Part shown: positions 7,642-17,182 of the stretch, one piece after another
How the letters are laid out: the number at the start of each line of letters is the position of its first letter
Numbering within the stretch: position 1 is the stretch's first letter
Source of the DNA: Pirellulales bacterium
Lineage (GTDB): Bacteria > Planctomycetota > Planctomycetia > Pirellulales > DATAWG01
Length of the DNA: 64,000 nt
Reading direction: 5' to 3'
Assembly (NCBI GenBank): GCA_036267355.1
Contig: DATAWG010000042.1
Coordinates: forward strand, 1 to 64,000
Made by a program: the position numbers and the translations under genes
Notes under the pieces: model-generated
The model's database searches: none
What the model saw: only the letters and a program-made list of their open reading frames with translations
What the model was told of the DNA's origin: nothing

Positions 7642-7666
7642 GTTTGTCCAGGATGGCAAGACAAAC
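7642..7666. promoter_or_regulatory. Dyad in the divergent gap of two phage genes
   Basis: GTTTGTC, 11 bp, GACAAAC: perfect 7-bp arms in the 261-bp gap between the double-HTH regulator (minus) and the 116-residue protein (plus). Position and symmetry suggest an operator; the binding protein is unknown. Confidence 0.4.
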
Positions 7667-7821
7667 TGTGCTCAAATTGGCGTCTGTTCACGCCGGCCGC
7701 CGTCGGCGAACATCTAGCAGTGGGACCGCCCACGATCTCGGGGCTGGCCACGACTGCTAGGGCCCGGCAAAATGGCCGCGCTTGTAATCCGCGTTTCACC
7801 GTTGCAACAATGGAGAAAGCT

Positions 7822-8172
7822 ATGTCGCGAAATCGCAGGCGTCCGACCTACTACCACGTACACTGCCTGCGAGATGGCACGATCATCGCTGCCTACCCGG
7901 TTCGCAAGCCAACGCCCCACACACTGAAGCGTGACAACCGGCGAATCGACGACGACAACGTTTGCGCAGAATACGACACGTCCGGCGACCAATTGCGCGA
8001 TGTTAAGAACGACGGACGCACACGATTTCAGGACATCATTTCCAACGCGCTGAACGTGCGCCGGGCAGTTCGCCAGTTGGTCATCCCTCATTTGAATGAA
8101 CTCGCATCGCAGCTTGCCGCCATCAGCGCCCACCTCGAACGACTTGCAGACGCATCAGAAAGCGGCCGCTAG
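7822..8172 (+). CDS. Hypothetical phage protein
   Basis: A 116-residue protein I do not recognise. The start at 7822 has GGAG six bases upstream and is preferred over the ATG at 7810. The N-terminus is basic (MSRNRRRPTYYHVHCLRDG), the middle mixed-charge, and the C-terminus a predicted amphipathic helix (VRRAVRQLVIPHLNELASQLAAISAHLERLADA) suited to oligomerisation. It is transcribed away from the HTH regulator and points towards the minus-strand small operon at 8211-8858. Confidence 0.6.
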   Translation: MSRNRRRPTYYHVHCLRDGTIIAAYPVRKPTPHTLKRDNRRIDDDNVCAEYDTSGDQLRDVKNDGRTRFQDIISNALNVRRAVRQLVIPHLNELASQLAAISAHLERLADASESGR

Positions 8173-8210
8173 CCGCTTCGCGAGACGGTTATGTCTCCAG
8201 GTGCTAGGTG

Positions 8211-8435
8211 TCAGCCTCGAATGAATGTCGCCCCCGACGGGGCAGTGATCGCGATCCGGCTACGGCGTCCATTCCGGCCGATATACCGGACTTCCATCTG
8301 AACCCCATCGACCTCGACGATCCGTGATTCGCCCTCGTGATACCAGTCAATGCATTGGCTAGTCTTTGCCGGCTCACGCTCTTGGCGGCCGGCGACGTCT
8401 TGCGGAGAAACTTGGCTAGGTCGTTCGTCATCCAT
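8211..8435 (-). CDS. Small protein with a possible CsrA-like segment
   Basis: A 74-residue protein. Its second half (about residues 36-74) can be laid against CsrA: GES, a D-V region, alternating strands, then NGRRSRIAITAPSGATFIR against the CsrA pattern G-N-x-V-R-I-G-V-x-A-P ... H-R. This is an eye alignment with low identity, so the assignment is tentative. The ATG at 8435 follows GAGAGG and sits 14 bases after the stop of the 52-codon ORF upstream. It is the intact member of a pair; the other copy (6728-6946) is frameshifted. If it is CsrA-like it would bind RNA and affect translation. Confidence 0.5.
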   Translation of the reverse strand: MDDERPSQVSPQDVAGRQEREPAKTSQCIDWYHEGESRIVEVDGVQMEVRYIGRNGRRSRIAITAPSGATFIRG

Positions 8436-8449
8436 GATCGGCCTCTCAG

Positions 8450-8608
8450 CTAAAGACCAAAGAAGGGGTTTTTGCGCCGTCGGCACGAAGACGGCGTTCG
8501 GCGGCGCACGGTTGCCGGAGCCCGAGGGTGGGACGTTTGCCCACCGTGGGCGCAGGGCCGCGACAGGCCGCAAACGTGTGTGTCGTGGCGCGAACGTGGG
8601 CTAGGCAT
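8450..8608 (-). CDS. 52-residue basic protein, unknown
   Basis: Not recognised. The start is strongly supported: GGAGG lies six bases before ATG 8608, and that ATG overlaps the stop of the upstream gene as ATGCCTAG, a common translational coupling arrangement. The product is rich in R, P, H and C (HVCGLSRPCAHGG). It could be a small zinc-binding phage protein, but that is a guess. A real but unusual composition leaves doubt. Confidence 0.4.
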   Translation of the reverse strand: MPSPRSRHDTHVCGLSRPCAHGGQTSHPRAPATVRRRTPSSCRRRKNPFFGL

Positions 8609-8858
8609 CGGCACCTCCTACGGTGCCGGCGTGATCGCGGAACAGACGGTGCTCGAATGTCCGCCGGCACTTCCCGGTCAGCCGCATCCACTCGCCTACC
8701 TGCTCGCGGCGGCTCTTGAATCGAGCCAGAAGGTCTTTGATCAAAAGCGTTTCCGCCGTGTGGTCTGCCCGATGCTTCGCGACGGGTGCCGTGACTGGCT
8801 CATAGTCGCCTGCGGTAAAGCCGAGCGAACCGTTTGTTCCCAACAGTGGCGCTGACAC
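8601..8858 (-). CDS. Hypothetical phage protein at the island edge, possibly 5'-truncated
   Basis: An 85-residue frame with a credible helical, charged core (ETLLIKDLLARFKSRREQVGEWMRLTGKCRRTFEHRLF). The only available start is a GTG at 8858 with no ribosome site; it falls on the dprA side of the apparent junction near 8851, so the original 5' end may have been lost or changed at integration. It overlaps the next small gene by eight bases and would be the first gene of a minus-strand operon 8858-8211. Function unknown. Confidence 0.5.
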   Translation of the reverse strand: MSAPLLGTNGSLGFTAGDYEPVTAPVAKHRADHTAETLLIKDLLARFKSRREQVGEWMRLTGKCRRTFEHRLFRDHAGTVGGADA

Positions 8859-9289
8859 TGGGGGTCGTGGTAGTCGAAGCGTCGGTGCGATCCGGGGCGT
8901 TGATCACGGCTCGGCATGCGATGGAGCAGGGGCGCGAAGTTTTCGCCGTGCCGGGCCCCGTCGACAGCCCCTCGTCGCAAGGCTGTCATCGGCTGATCCG
9001 CGACGGCGCAAAACTCGTCGAGAAAGTCGACGACATTCTGGAAGAACTCGGCCCTTTGGCCCAGCCGGCCCAATCGTCCGACGGTCAAGCCATCCATCAT
9101 CCCGCCGAGTTGCTCTTGAACGACACGGAGCGGGTAGTGCTCGCCACGATCGATCGGCAGCCGACTCCGATCGATCGGATCATCACGGCAAGCGGTCTGG
9201 CTGCCGCTCAAGTGTTGTCGACGCTGAGTGTATTGGAAATGCGTCGCTTGATTCGCCGCGTAAGCGGCAATCTGGTCGCTCGGCCCTGA
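8852..9289 (+). pseudogene. dprA: DprA (DNA processing protein A), 3' fragment only
   Basis: DprA binds incoming single-stranded DNA during natural transformation and loads RecA. Homology begins abruptly at LTLGVVVVEASVRSGALITARHAMEQGREVFAVPG, the last part of the Rossmann-like DprA core, and continues through GCHRLIRDGAKLVEKVDDILEEL to a C-terminal winged helix (about the last 60 residues). Roughly the first 230 residues of a normal protein of about 380 are missing. The frame can be extended back only to a TTG at 8834 without a ribosome site, in sequence unlike DprA. The phage island therefore ends within dprA. The 5' part is expected beyond the left edge of the window. Confidence 0.88.
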
Positions 9290-9467
9290 ACCATGCGATG
9301 GCCGCGGCGTCAGTTATTGTCGCGCGACCGGCGATCCCGGCGGATTTTGTCGGTCCCGTGGGACGAAAGACCAAGCTGCTAGCAGGCGTCAAAATCGGAG
9401 CTGTTGCATAACTCCAAGCCTGCCTTTTACTTGCCTTGTACGATACCGTGGGCGGGATTAGAATCCC

Positions 9468-9496
9468 GGAGCCCGGAGGGGTCGCCCGGGGCTCTG
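9468..9496. repeat. GAGCCC/GGGCTC palindromic repeat
   Basis: Imperfect hairpin GGAGCCCGG ... CCGGGGCTCT in the dprA to 9528 gap. A related, better hairpin is at 43791-43810 (AGAGCCCCCGGC ... GCCGGGGGCTCT), each followed by GG. One of the dispersed palindrome families of this genome. Confidence 0.5.
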
Positions 9497-9527
9497 GGCG
9501 TCGTGGCGAACACGGAGGTTTCTTCGC

Positions 9528-10181
9528 ATGCGACAACTTCGATGGCTTACGCTTGTATGGCCGGGCGGGCCGCAACTCTGGTTTGCCGGGGCTTGGTCCG
9601 GATTGGCAATTGCCATCGGCTTTGGGGCGCTTTTGGACCTAGGGTTGTTGGTGAGCCGTATGTGGACCGAACTGTTCGGCCTAGCCGCGCAAACGGCGAT
9701 TTGGCTGGTTTTGGCAGCCACGTGGATCGCGGCCGCTGCCCTGTCTCGGCGATGGGTGGCACGGCTCCAGATCGGGCGGCTGCGGTCGGCCGACGACAAG
9801 TTGTCGCTCGACTGGTTTGTCCAGGCCCGCGAGGAATACCTCAAAGGGAATTGGTTCGAAGCAGAAACCGTGCTGGGCCGTCTACTCGACCGCAACGTAC
9901 TAGACATTGAAGCGCGGCTGTTGCGAGCGAATCTGTTGTTTCGCACCGCTCGGAAGAGAGAGGCGGCAAGCGAACTCGATCGGCTGGCCCGGGCGGAAGG
10001 AAGCGAGATTTGGCGGGTGGAAATGGCCCGGCTCCGGTCGCGATTGGTGGAAGTGGACGGTTCCAACGCCGCAACCGGCACGAGCGCGAATGACGATAGA
10101 AAGGCGGGAAGCAGCGTAGCGGAAAGTCGTGAACTGCATTCCGAAATCGCTCCGGCCACAGTCGCCAAAAAAGCCGCCTAA
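9528..10181 (+). CDS. Membrane protein with a TPR-like region
   Basis: A 217-residue protein. Two hydrophobic segments (about residues 18-42 and 50-72) anchor it. The soluble part (about 85-165) has helical-pair patterns with TPR-like spacing (AREEYLKGNWFEAETVLGRLL; ARLLRANLLFRTARKREAASELDRL), suggesting a protein-interaction platform. The tail is low-complexity. GGAGG lies nine bases before the ATG. It stands alone between the dprA remnant and clpC. I know no specific function; similar membrane/TPR proteins are common in planctomycetes. Confidence 0.75.
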   Translation: MRQLRWLTLVWPGGPQLWFAGAWSGLAIAIGFGALLDLGLLVSRMWTELFGLAAQTAIWLVLAATWIAAAALSRRWVARLQIGRLRSADDKLSLDWFVQAREEYLKGNWFEAETVLGRLLDRNVLDIEARLLRANLLFRTARKREAASELDRLARAEGSEIWRVEMARLRSRLVEVDGSNAATGTSANDDRKAGSSVAESRELHSEIAPATVAKKAA

Positions 10182-10337
10182 GGCCAACCGCAGCGAGGCG
10201 ACTTGACTGAGGTGTGATAATCCACTGGGTTAATAGAGCCGTCGCATGAAAAAGCGAACAAGGGGAACGACGGTTCGGAAAAATCCGGGTAAATCACGGA
10301 ACATCAATTGCTCCATGACTTTGTTTGCGGCAATGGA

Positions 10338-10436
10338 CTGCCAAAATCGATCAACTTATCAAGCGATCCAATCACTTGAACACATCGCGAACTCGACTGC
10401 CACAAAGCTAAGCAGTTAACTGCCAGAATGCGGCAG
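10338..10436 (+). promoter_or_regulatory. Three CTGCCA motifs upstream of clpC, the last within an inverted repeat
   Basis: CTGCCA occurs at 10338, 10397 and 10420, each preceded by A; the third forms CTGCC-7 bp-GGCAG (10420-10436), ending 26 bases before the clpC start. Repetition ahead of a stress gene suggests binding sites for a regulator, but neither CIRCE nor a CtsR box is present, so the factor is unknown. Confidence 0.4.
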
Positions 10437-10462
10437 ATGTCCCCTTTGGGAGATTTCATTCT

Positions 10463-13024
<2,562 letters not shown>

Positions 13025-13055
13025 AACGCCGCGTTCCTATCGTGAAGTCGTCAAG

Positions 13056-13120
13056 CCCAGGGAAGGCCCCTTGGTCGTCTGCCACAAATTCAGACGCCCC
13101 TGGCCTTCCCTGGGTTTTTT
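13056..13120 (+). terminator. Strong rho-independent terminator of clpC
   Basis: Perfect 13-bp stem CCCAGGGAAGGCC/GGCCTTCCCTGGG with a 33-base loop and six T directly after it, 32 bp downstream of the clpC stop. Confidence 0.93.
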
Positions 13121-13330
13121 CGCGCGCCAGCACGCCCTCAATTCCACTCCAACCCGCAAACCTTCCTCAAGCCCCACCGTTTGACATTCCGAAGATAGAG
13201 CGGCGATAGTAGGTTTTGTGCTCGCCGTGAATTCTCGCCGCAAGCACCGCTAGCGAAAGGCTGCTTTGTCGCGGCGTTTCGCCCCGAGCTCGCAGCGCGA
13301 AGCAAGGAAGTTGCTCGCCACGTTGCCAAC

Positions 13331-13358
13331 ACGAACCCGAAGCGTTAGCGAGGGAGCA
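13331..13358 (+). repeat. CCCGAAGCGTTAGCGAGGG repeat (family A)
   Basis: One copy of a dispersed intergenic element whose core is (G/A)CCCGAAGCGTTAGCGAGG. Other copies: 17079-17097, 20861-20963 (inverted pair), 63236-63377 (inverted pair with a degenerate middle copy). This copy is 55 bp before the permease start. Confidence 0.75.
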
Positions 13359-13413
13359 CCAAGCGGTGCGCTACCGGCGCTTCGTGCTAACACTCGCGAA
13401 AGCCGCTCATATC

Positions 13414-14289
13414 ATGTCCACATCATCCACGACAAGCCGCCGCAAAACTGGCATCGGCGCTACGATCGCGCTGGGAATTGCCACTTGGGTGGCCGACCTC
13501 GGCGAACTGATCATCAACTGGCTGGCAACGCTGGGCGACATTGCCATCTTCTCGTTCCGCACGCTGGTGTGGATGTTTGCCCGTTTGCCGCGGCGAGAAA
13601 CATTGTTGCCGGCGTTTTATCAAGTCGGCGTGCTCAGCTTGCCGGTCGTGGCCATCACCGGCACGTTCATCGGCATGGTGCTCGCCGAACAAAGCTACTA
13701 CCAATTCGCCCAATTGCATTTGCAAACACGGCTCGGGTCGATCATCAATATGTCGCTGGTGCGCGAGCTTGGGCCGGTGCTGGCGGCGACGATGCTGGCC
13801 GGCCGCGTCGGCAGCGCGATGGCCGCCGAGCTCGGCACGATGCGTGTCACCGAGCAGATCGACGCGTTGAGCAGCATGGGCGCCAATCCGATTGCTTATC
13901 TCGTGGTGCCGCGGTTCATGGCGTGTTTGTTGTTGATTCCGATGCTCACGATCATGGCCGACTTCATGGGCGTCGTCGGTGGGTTTTTTTACAGCGTCCA
14001 GATTCTGCACATCGATTGGCATCATTATTGGGCGAACTCGTCGAATTTCGTCGGTGATTTCGATTTGTTTTCGGGGATCGTGAAGAGCCTATTTTTCGGA
14101 GCCGCGATTGCCGTCATCAGTTGCCATCGCGGCTTTCATTGCGATCCGGGTGCGGAAGGAGTTGGCCGCGCGGCCACGAATGCGTTCGTGTATTCCTTCA
14201 TCGTGATCTTGATCCTCGATCTTTTCTTGGGCATCTTCCTCGGCTCGGTGTACAACATGTTGTGGCCCGAACCGGTCAATTTGTTGTGA
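13414..14289 (+). CDS. mlaE: MlaE-type ABC transporter permease
   Basis: The inner-membrane permease of an Mla/MCE lipid importer or exporter, 291 residues from ATG 13414. It has about six membrane helices and MlaE family signatures: ELGPVLAATMLAGRVGSAMAAELGTMRVTEQIDAL, the coupling helix region, PRFMACLLLIPMLT, and near the end CHRGFHCDPGAEGVGRAATNAFV. The next two genes encode its ATPase and MCE subunit, separated by family C palindromes instead of being tightly packed. These systems move phospholipids between outer and inner membranes, which supports a two-membrane envelope. Substrate and direction are not visible. Confidence 0.94.
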   Translation: MSTSSTTSRRKTGIGATIALGIATWVADLGELIINWLATLGDIAIFSFRTLVWMFARLPRRETLLPAFYQVGVLSLPVVAITGTFIGMVLAEQSYYQFAQLHLQTRLGSIINMSLVRELGPVLAATMLAGRVGSAMAAELGTMRVTEQIDALSSMGANPIAYLVVPRFMACLLLIPMLTIMADFMGVVGGFFYSVQILHIDWHHYWANSSNFVGDFDLFSGIVKSLFFGAAIAVISCHRGFHCDPGAEGVGRAATNAFVYSFIVILILDLFLGIFLGSVYNMLWPEPVNLL

Positions 14290-14304
14290 CACATTTACTG
14301 TAAT

Positions 14305-14381
14305 AGGCACACTCCGTGTGCCCTCCGTGCTGCTCATTGCTTAAAGCGTCACAGGAGGCAGACGGCACACGGAGTGTGCCT
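14305..14381. repeat. Palindromic repeat, family C
   Basis: Arms AGGCACACTCCGTGTGCC and GGCACACGGAGTGTGCCT, about 41 bp apart. The same hairpin lies at 15264-15357 and 50675-50759. Two copies separate the three genes of the Mla operon, where they may act as mRNA hairpins. Confidence 0.85.
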
Positions 14382-14427
14382 GCTACGTTGCTCGCGGCTC
14401 CGCATCGACCCATCGGCCAAACCATCC

Positions 14428-15267
14428 ATGCCGCCCACCGCTCCAAAACCGCCGAAAGACGATCGCCCGCTCATCGAAGCGCGGGATCTGAGCGTTCGCT
14501 TCGGACGTCAGCCGGTGCTGCGGCAAATCAATTTGAGCGTGCCGCGCGGGCAAACGCTCGTCGTCATCGGCGAAAGCGGCTGCGGCAAAACGGTTTTGCT
14601 CAAGAGCCTTATCGGTCTGGTGCGGCCGACGCAGGGAACCGTGGTTTTCGACGGCCAAAACTTGGCCGCACTCAACGACCGCGAACTGGCGCGGCAGCGG
14701 ATTCGCTTCGGCTTCGTGTTTCAGGGCGCGGCGCTGTTCGACAGCCTCACCGTGGCCCAAAACGTCGCCTTTCCGCTCCGGCAGCAGGCCGAATATGACG
14801 ATGCGCGAATTCGCCGGGCCGTGCTCGACCGGTTGGCCGATGTCGGTTTGCCGGAAAATATTTTGTACAAGAAACCTGCCGAGCTTTCCGGCGGCATGCG
14901 GAAGCGAGTCGGGCTCGCGCGGGCGCAAATCATGTCGCCCGAGGTGATCCTCTACGACGAACCGACCACCGGCTTGGACCCGATCATGAGCGCCGTGATC
15001 AACGAACTGATCCTCCGCACGCGGAATCGCATTCCGGTCACGAACGTCGTGGTGACGCACGACATGCAAACCGTGGCCAAGGTGGCTGATCGCGTGGTCA
15101 TGCTGCACCCGCTCTCCCGATTGAAAGGCGATGAGCCGCAAGTGATTTTCGACGGCAAACCAGCCGATCTGGAGCGGAGCCCCGATCCGCGGGTCAGGCA
15201 ATTCGTGCGCGGCGAAGCCGGCGAACGACTGATGGAAATGGGCGAACGGCAAACAGCGGCAACGTAG
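14428..15267 (+). CDS. mlaF: MlaF-type ABC transporter ATPase
   Basis: Energises the lipid transporter with its neighbours. The 279-residue protein has Walker A GESGCGKT (48-55), Q-loop FVFQGAALFDSLT, signature LSGGM (153-157), Walker B VILYDEP (173-179), D-loop TGLDP and the H-loop in VTHDMQ. FQGAALFDSLTV and the C-terminal PLSRLKGD/RVRQFV region are usual for MlaF. The ATG at 14428 is chosen because the longer frame would start inside the family C repeat. Confidence 0.95.
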   Translation: MPPTAPKPPKDDRPLIEARDLSVRFGRQPVLRQINLSVPRGQTLVVIGESGCGKTVLLKSLIGLVRPTQGTVVFDGQNLAALNDRELARQRIRFGFVFQGAALFDSLTVAQNVAFPLRQQAEYDDARIRRAVLDRLADVGLPENILYKKPAELSGGMRKRVGLARAQIMSPEVILYDEPTTGLDPIMSAVINELILRTRNRIPVTNVVVTHDMQTVAKVADRVVMLHPLSRLKGDEPQVIFDGKPADLERSPDPRVRQFVRGEAGERLMEMGERQTAAT

Positions 15268-15357
15268 CAGGCACATTCCATGTGCCGTTGCGGCACAGCA
15301 GGATACTCCGTTTGAAATCGACGGCCCACGGCGGACGGCACGCGGAGCGTGCCTGCT
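15264..15357. repeat. Palindromic repeat, family C
   Basis: Arms GTAGCAGGCACATTCCATGTGCCGT and ACGGCACGCGGAGCGTGCCTGC, spanning 94 bp, starting at the mlaF stop and ending 25 bp before the MCE gene. Confidence 0.85.
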
Positions 15358-15381
15358 CCAATTATTAAAACAGGTGCGACC

Positions 15382-16614
15382 ATGGATGATCGGATCATGC
15401 AGTTTCGCGTCGGTGTCGTCGTGCTCGGCGTCTCGCTGATCGCCGGCGTGATGACGTTGCTGTTCGGGCATTTTCCCGGCAAGCACTACACGATCTACGT
15501 CGATTTTCGCAGTGCCCCCGGCGTCGCGGCGGGCACCCCTATCAAGGAAAGCGGCGTGCTGATCGGCCGAGTCACTGGTGTCTCGCTGCGAGAAGACAAT
15601 CCCGTCGAGCCGGTGCAAATAACCGCGGAAATCGAGTCCCAGTACAAGATCCGGCACAACCAAACCATCCAGGTCAGCAACGGATTGCTGGGCGACGCGG
15701 AACTCGATGTCGTCGATTTGCCCGCGCCGCGAATTGTGCCGGCAGCGACACCCTCCCCGGGGCAATCGGCCGAGCCGGCCGCTCCGGCGGAGCCGACGAT
15801 TCGCGGCCAATCGGGCGACGAAGCGCCGCCCGCTCCAGCCACGCCCCCCGAGCCCGGCGTGCCGGTCCCAAAACCGGCCGCCCCGGCGCTTCCGCCCGCG
15901 ACGTTCATCCAACCCGGCGAAACGATCAAAGGCGAGTCGGGAGCGAGCCCGACGCAAGAATTCGCCAAACTCGAAGCCGACATGAGCAAAGTCAGCAACT
16001 CCCTTTCCGCCGCCAGCGATGAGGTCCGGGTGTTGGCCCACAACATCAACGGCCTGCTCGGCCACGGCGATTCCGAACGGCTCCGGCGCTTGGTCGATAA
16101 GACCGAATCGTCGATGGACGCCATGCAGCGCACGCTAAACGACGTCGACAAGATCGTCGGCGATCCGCAGATGCAGGCCGACATGAAGCAGAGCCTCGCC
16201 AACTTGCCCGGCACGCTGAAGCAAATGCAGCAATCGTTTCAATCGCTGCAGCAGACGACGGCCCTGGCGGATCAGAACCTGAAAAATCTGCAAGGCTTCA
16301 CGCAGCCGCTCAGCGACAGCGGCCCCGAAATGGTGAACCATGCCAACCACAGCATCCGCGAACTCGACGAATTGCTCGGCCAATTTACGCAATTCGGCCG
16401 CGGGCTGAACAGCTCGCAAGGCACGCTCGGCCAATTGATCAACAACCAGGAGCTCTATCAGCAACTGACCGAAGCCGCCTGCAACATCAACGAACTCACG
16501 CACCGGCTGCAGCCGATTCTCAACGACGTGCGCGATTTCACGGATAAGATCGCCCGTCATCCCGAAGTGCTCGGCGTCCGCGGTGCGATCGACCGCAGCC
16601 CAGGCATCAAATGA
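15382..16614 (+). CDS. mlaD: MCE-domain (MlaD-type) lipid-binding protein
   Basis: The substrate-binding subunit of the Mla transporter, 410 residues, longer than enterobacterial MlaD (about 180). An N-terminal membrane anchor (about 10-28) precedes an MCE domain with YVDFRSAPGVAAGTPIKESGVLIGRVTGV and NGLLGDAELDVV. A Pro/Ala-rich linker (about 115-185) leads to a long helical tail (about 190-400) with coiled-coil character (TEQNLKNLQGF-like and ELDELLGQFTQFGRGLNSSQGTLGQLI), as in the mycobacterial-type MCE and plant TGD2 arrangement. It stands third in the operon, in the expected order. Confidence 0.93.
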   Translation: MDDRIMQFRVGVVVLGVSLIAGVMTLLFGHFPGKHYTIYVDFRSAPGVAAGTPIKESGVLIGRVTGVSLREDNPVEPVQITAEIESQYKIRHNQTIQVSNGLLGDAELDVVDLPAPRIVPAATPSPGQSAEPAAPAEPTIRGQSGDEAPPAPATPPEPGVPVPKPAAPALPPATFIQPGETIKGESGASPTQEFAKLEADMSKVSNSLSAASDEVRVLAHNINGLLGHGDSERLRRLVDKTESSMDAMQRTLNDVDKIVGDPQMQADMKQSLANLPGTLKQMQQSFQSLQQTTALADQNLKNLQGFTQPLSDSGPEMVNHANHSIRELDELLGQFTQFGRGLNSSQGTLGQLINNQELYQQLTEAACNINELTHRLQPILNDVRDFTDKIARHPEVLGVRGAIDRSPGIK

Positions 16615-16649
16615 GCGTGTCCGGGCACTTTCAGCGAAGCGCTCGCGGT

Positions 16650-17045
16650 CTAGCGGCGCAGGTAGCCCGCGCTCGATTGGAAAAACTTTCGACGGCGATG
16701 GTCGGCCGTCGATGCCTCGCCATGCTGCGAGCGCAAGTCGGCCAGATTCGCCTGGCAATAGCGGCAACCGATTTTTTCAAGATGAAAGCGAATGTAGGTC
16801 GCTGCTTCGTCGGGCAAAACATCCAACAGAAAACTGCCAAGCTGGGTCCGGTTCGGGCATGTCAGCCGGTTGCGGCGCCAGATTTCGCCGAGCGAATGCA
16901 GGCCTGCATCGCGCCGGCCATTCACCGCCGCTAGCCGGTCGATCAACCGGCGATCCAGCCGTGCCGCTGCTTCAATCGCTGCCATCCGCTCGGCCGGGAG
17001 CGCTTCGTCGACATACGCTTCGAGTTCGGCATCGGAAAACAGCAT
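16650..17045 (-). CDS. Small Cys-containing protein, anti-sigma-like, next to the sigma factor
   Basis: A 131-residue protein whose start, LFSDAELEAYVDEALPAERMAAIE, resembles the beginning of planctomycete anti-sigma-like proteins. Possible metal ligands are C in LTCPN, H in IRFHLEKIG and the pair CRYC, similar to a HxxxCxxC zinc anti-sigma site though the spacing is looser. It lies downstream of the ECF sigma gene on the same strand (137 bp gap), the usual position for the cognate anti-sigma factor. No membrane helix is present. The function is inferred from context. Confidence 0.6.
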   Translation of the reverse strand: MLFSDAELEAYVDEALPAERMAAIEAAARLDRRLIDRLAAVNGRRDAGLHSLGEIWRRNRLTCPNRTQLGSFLLDVLPDEAATYIRFHLEKIGCRYCQANLADLRSQHGEASTADHRRRKFFQSSAGYLRR

Positions 17046-17071
17046 GGAAAATGTCCGTGTCGTGCGATCGA

Positions 17072-17100
17072 AACACTAGCCCGAAGCGTCAGCGAGGATG
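17072..17100 (+). repeat. Family A repeat copy (CCCGAAGCGTCAGCGAGGA)
   Basis: Single arm of the dispersed family A element in the 137-bp gap between the sigma gene and the small Cys protein gene. Confidence 0.7.
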
Positions 17101-17182
17101 AACTGGTGCAGGTCCGCAATCATCGCAATACCATCTGACACCGAAATTCTGCCACGCGTGCTTCCCAACGCACGGATTCAGT

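Noticed and set aside
8834-8851. TTG at 8834 as a start for a short functional DprA
   Set aside because: No ribosome site, the first six codons do not resemble DprA, and the ssDNA-binding N-terminal part is missing.
1857-8858. An anti-phage defence or CBASS/toxin-antitoxin system in the island
   Set aside because: The small genes were examined for toxin, nuclease, cyclase or antitoxin motifs; only the HNH, the methyltransferase and HTH proteins are recognisable, and these fit ordinary phage functions.
14383-16065. 560-codon minus-strand frame across mlaF and mlaD
   Set aside because: Antisense to two clear genes and composed of R/H/G-rich sequence; an effect of codon bias.
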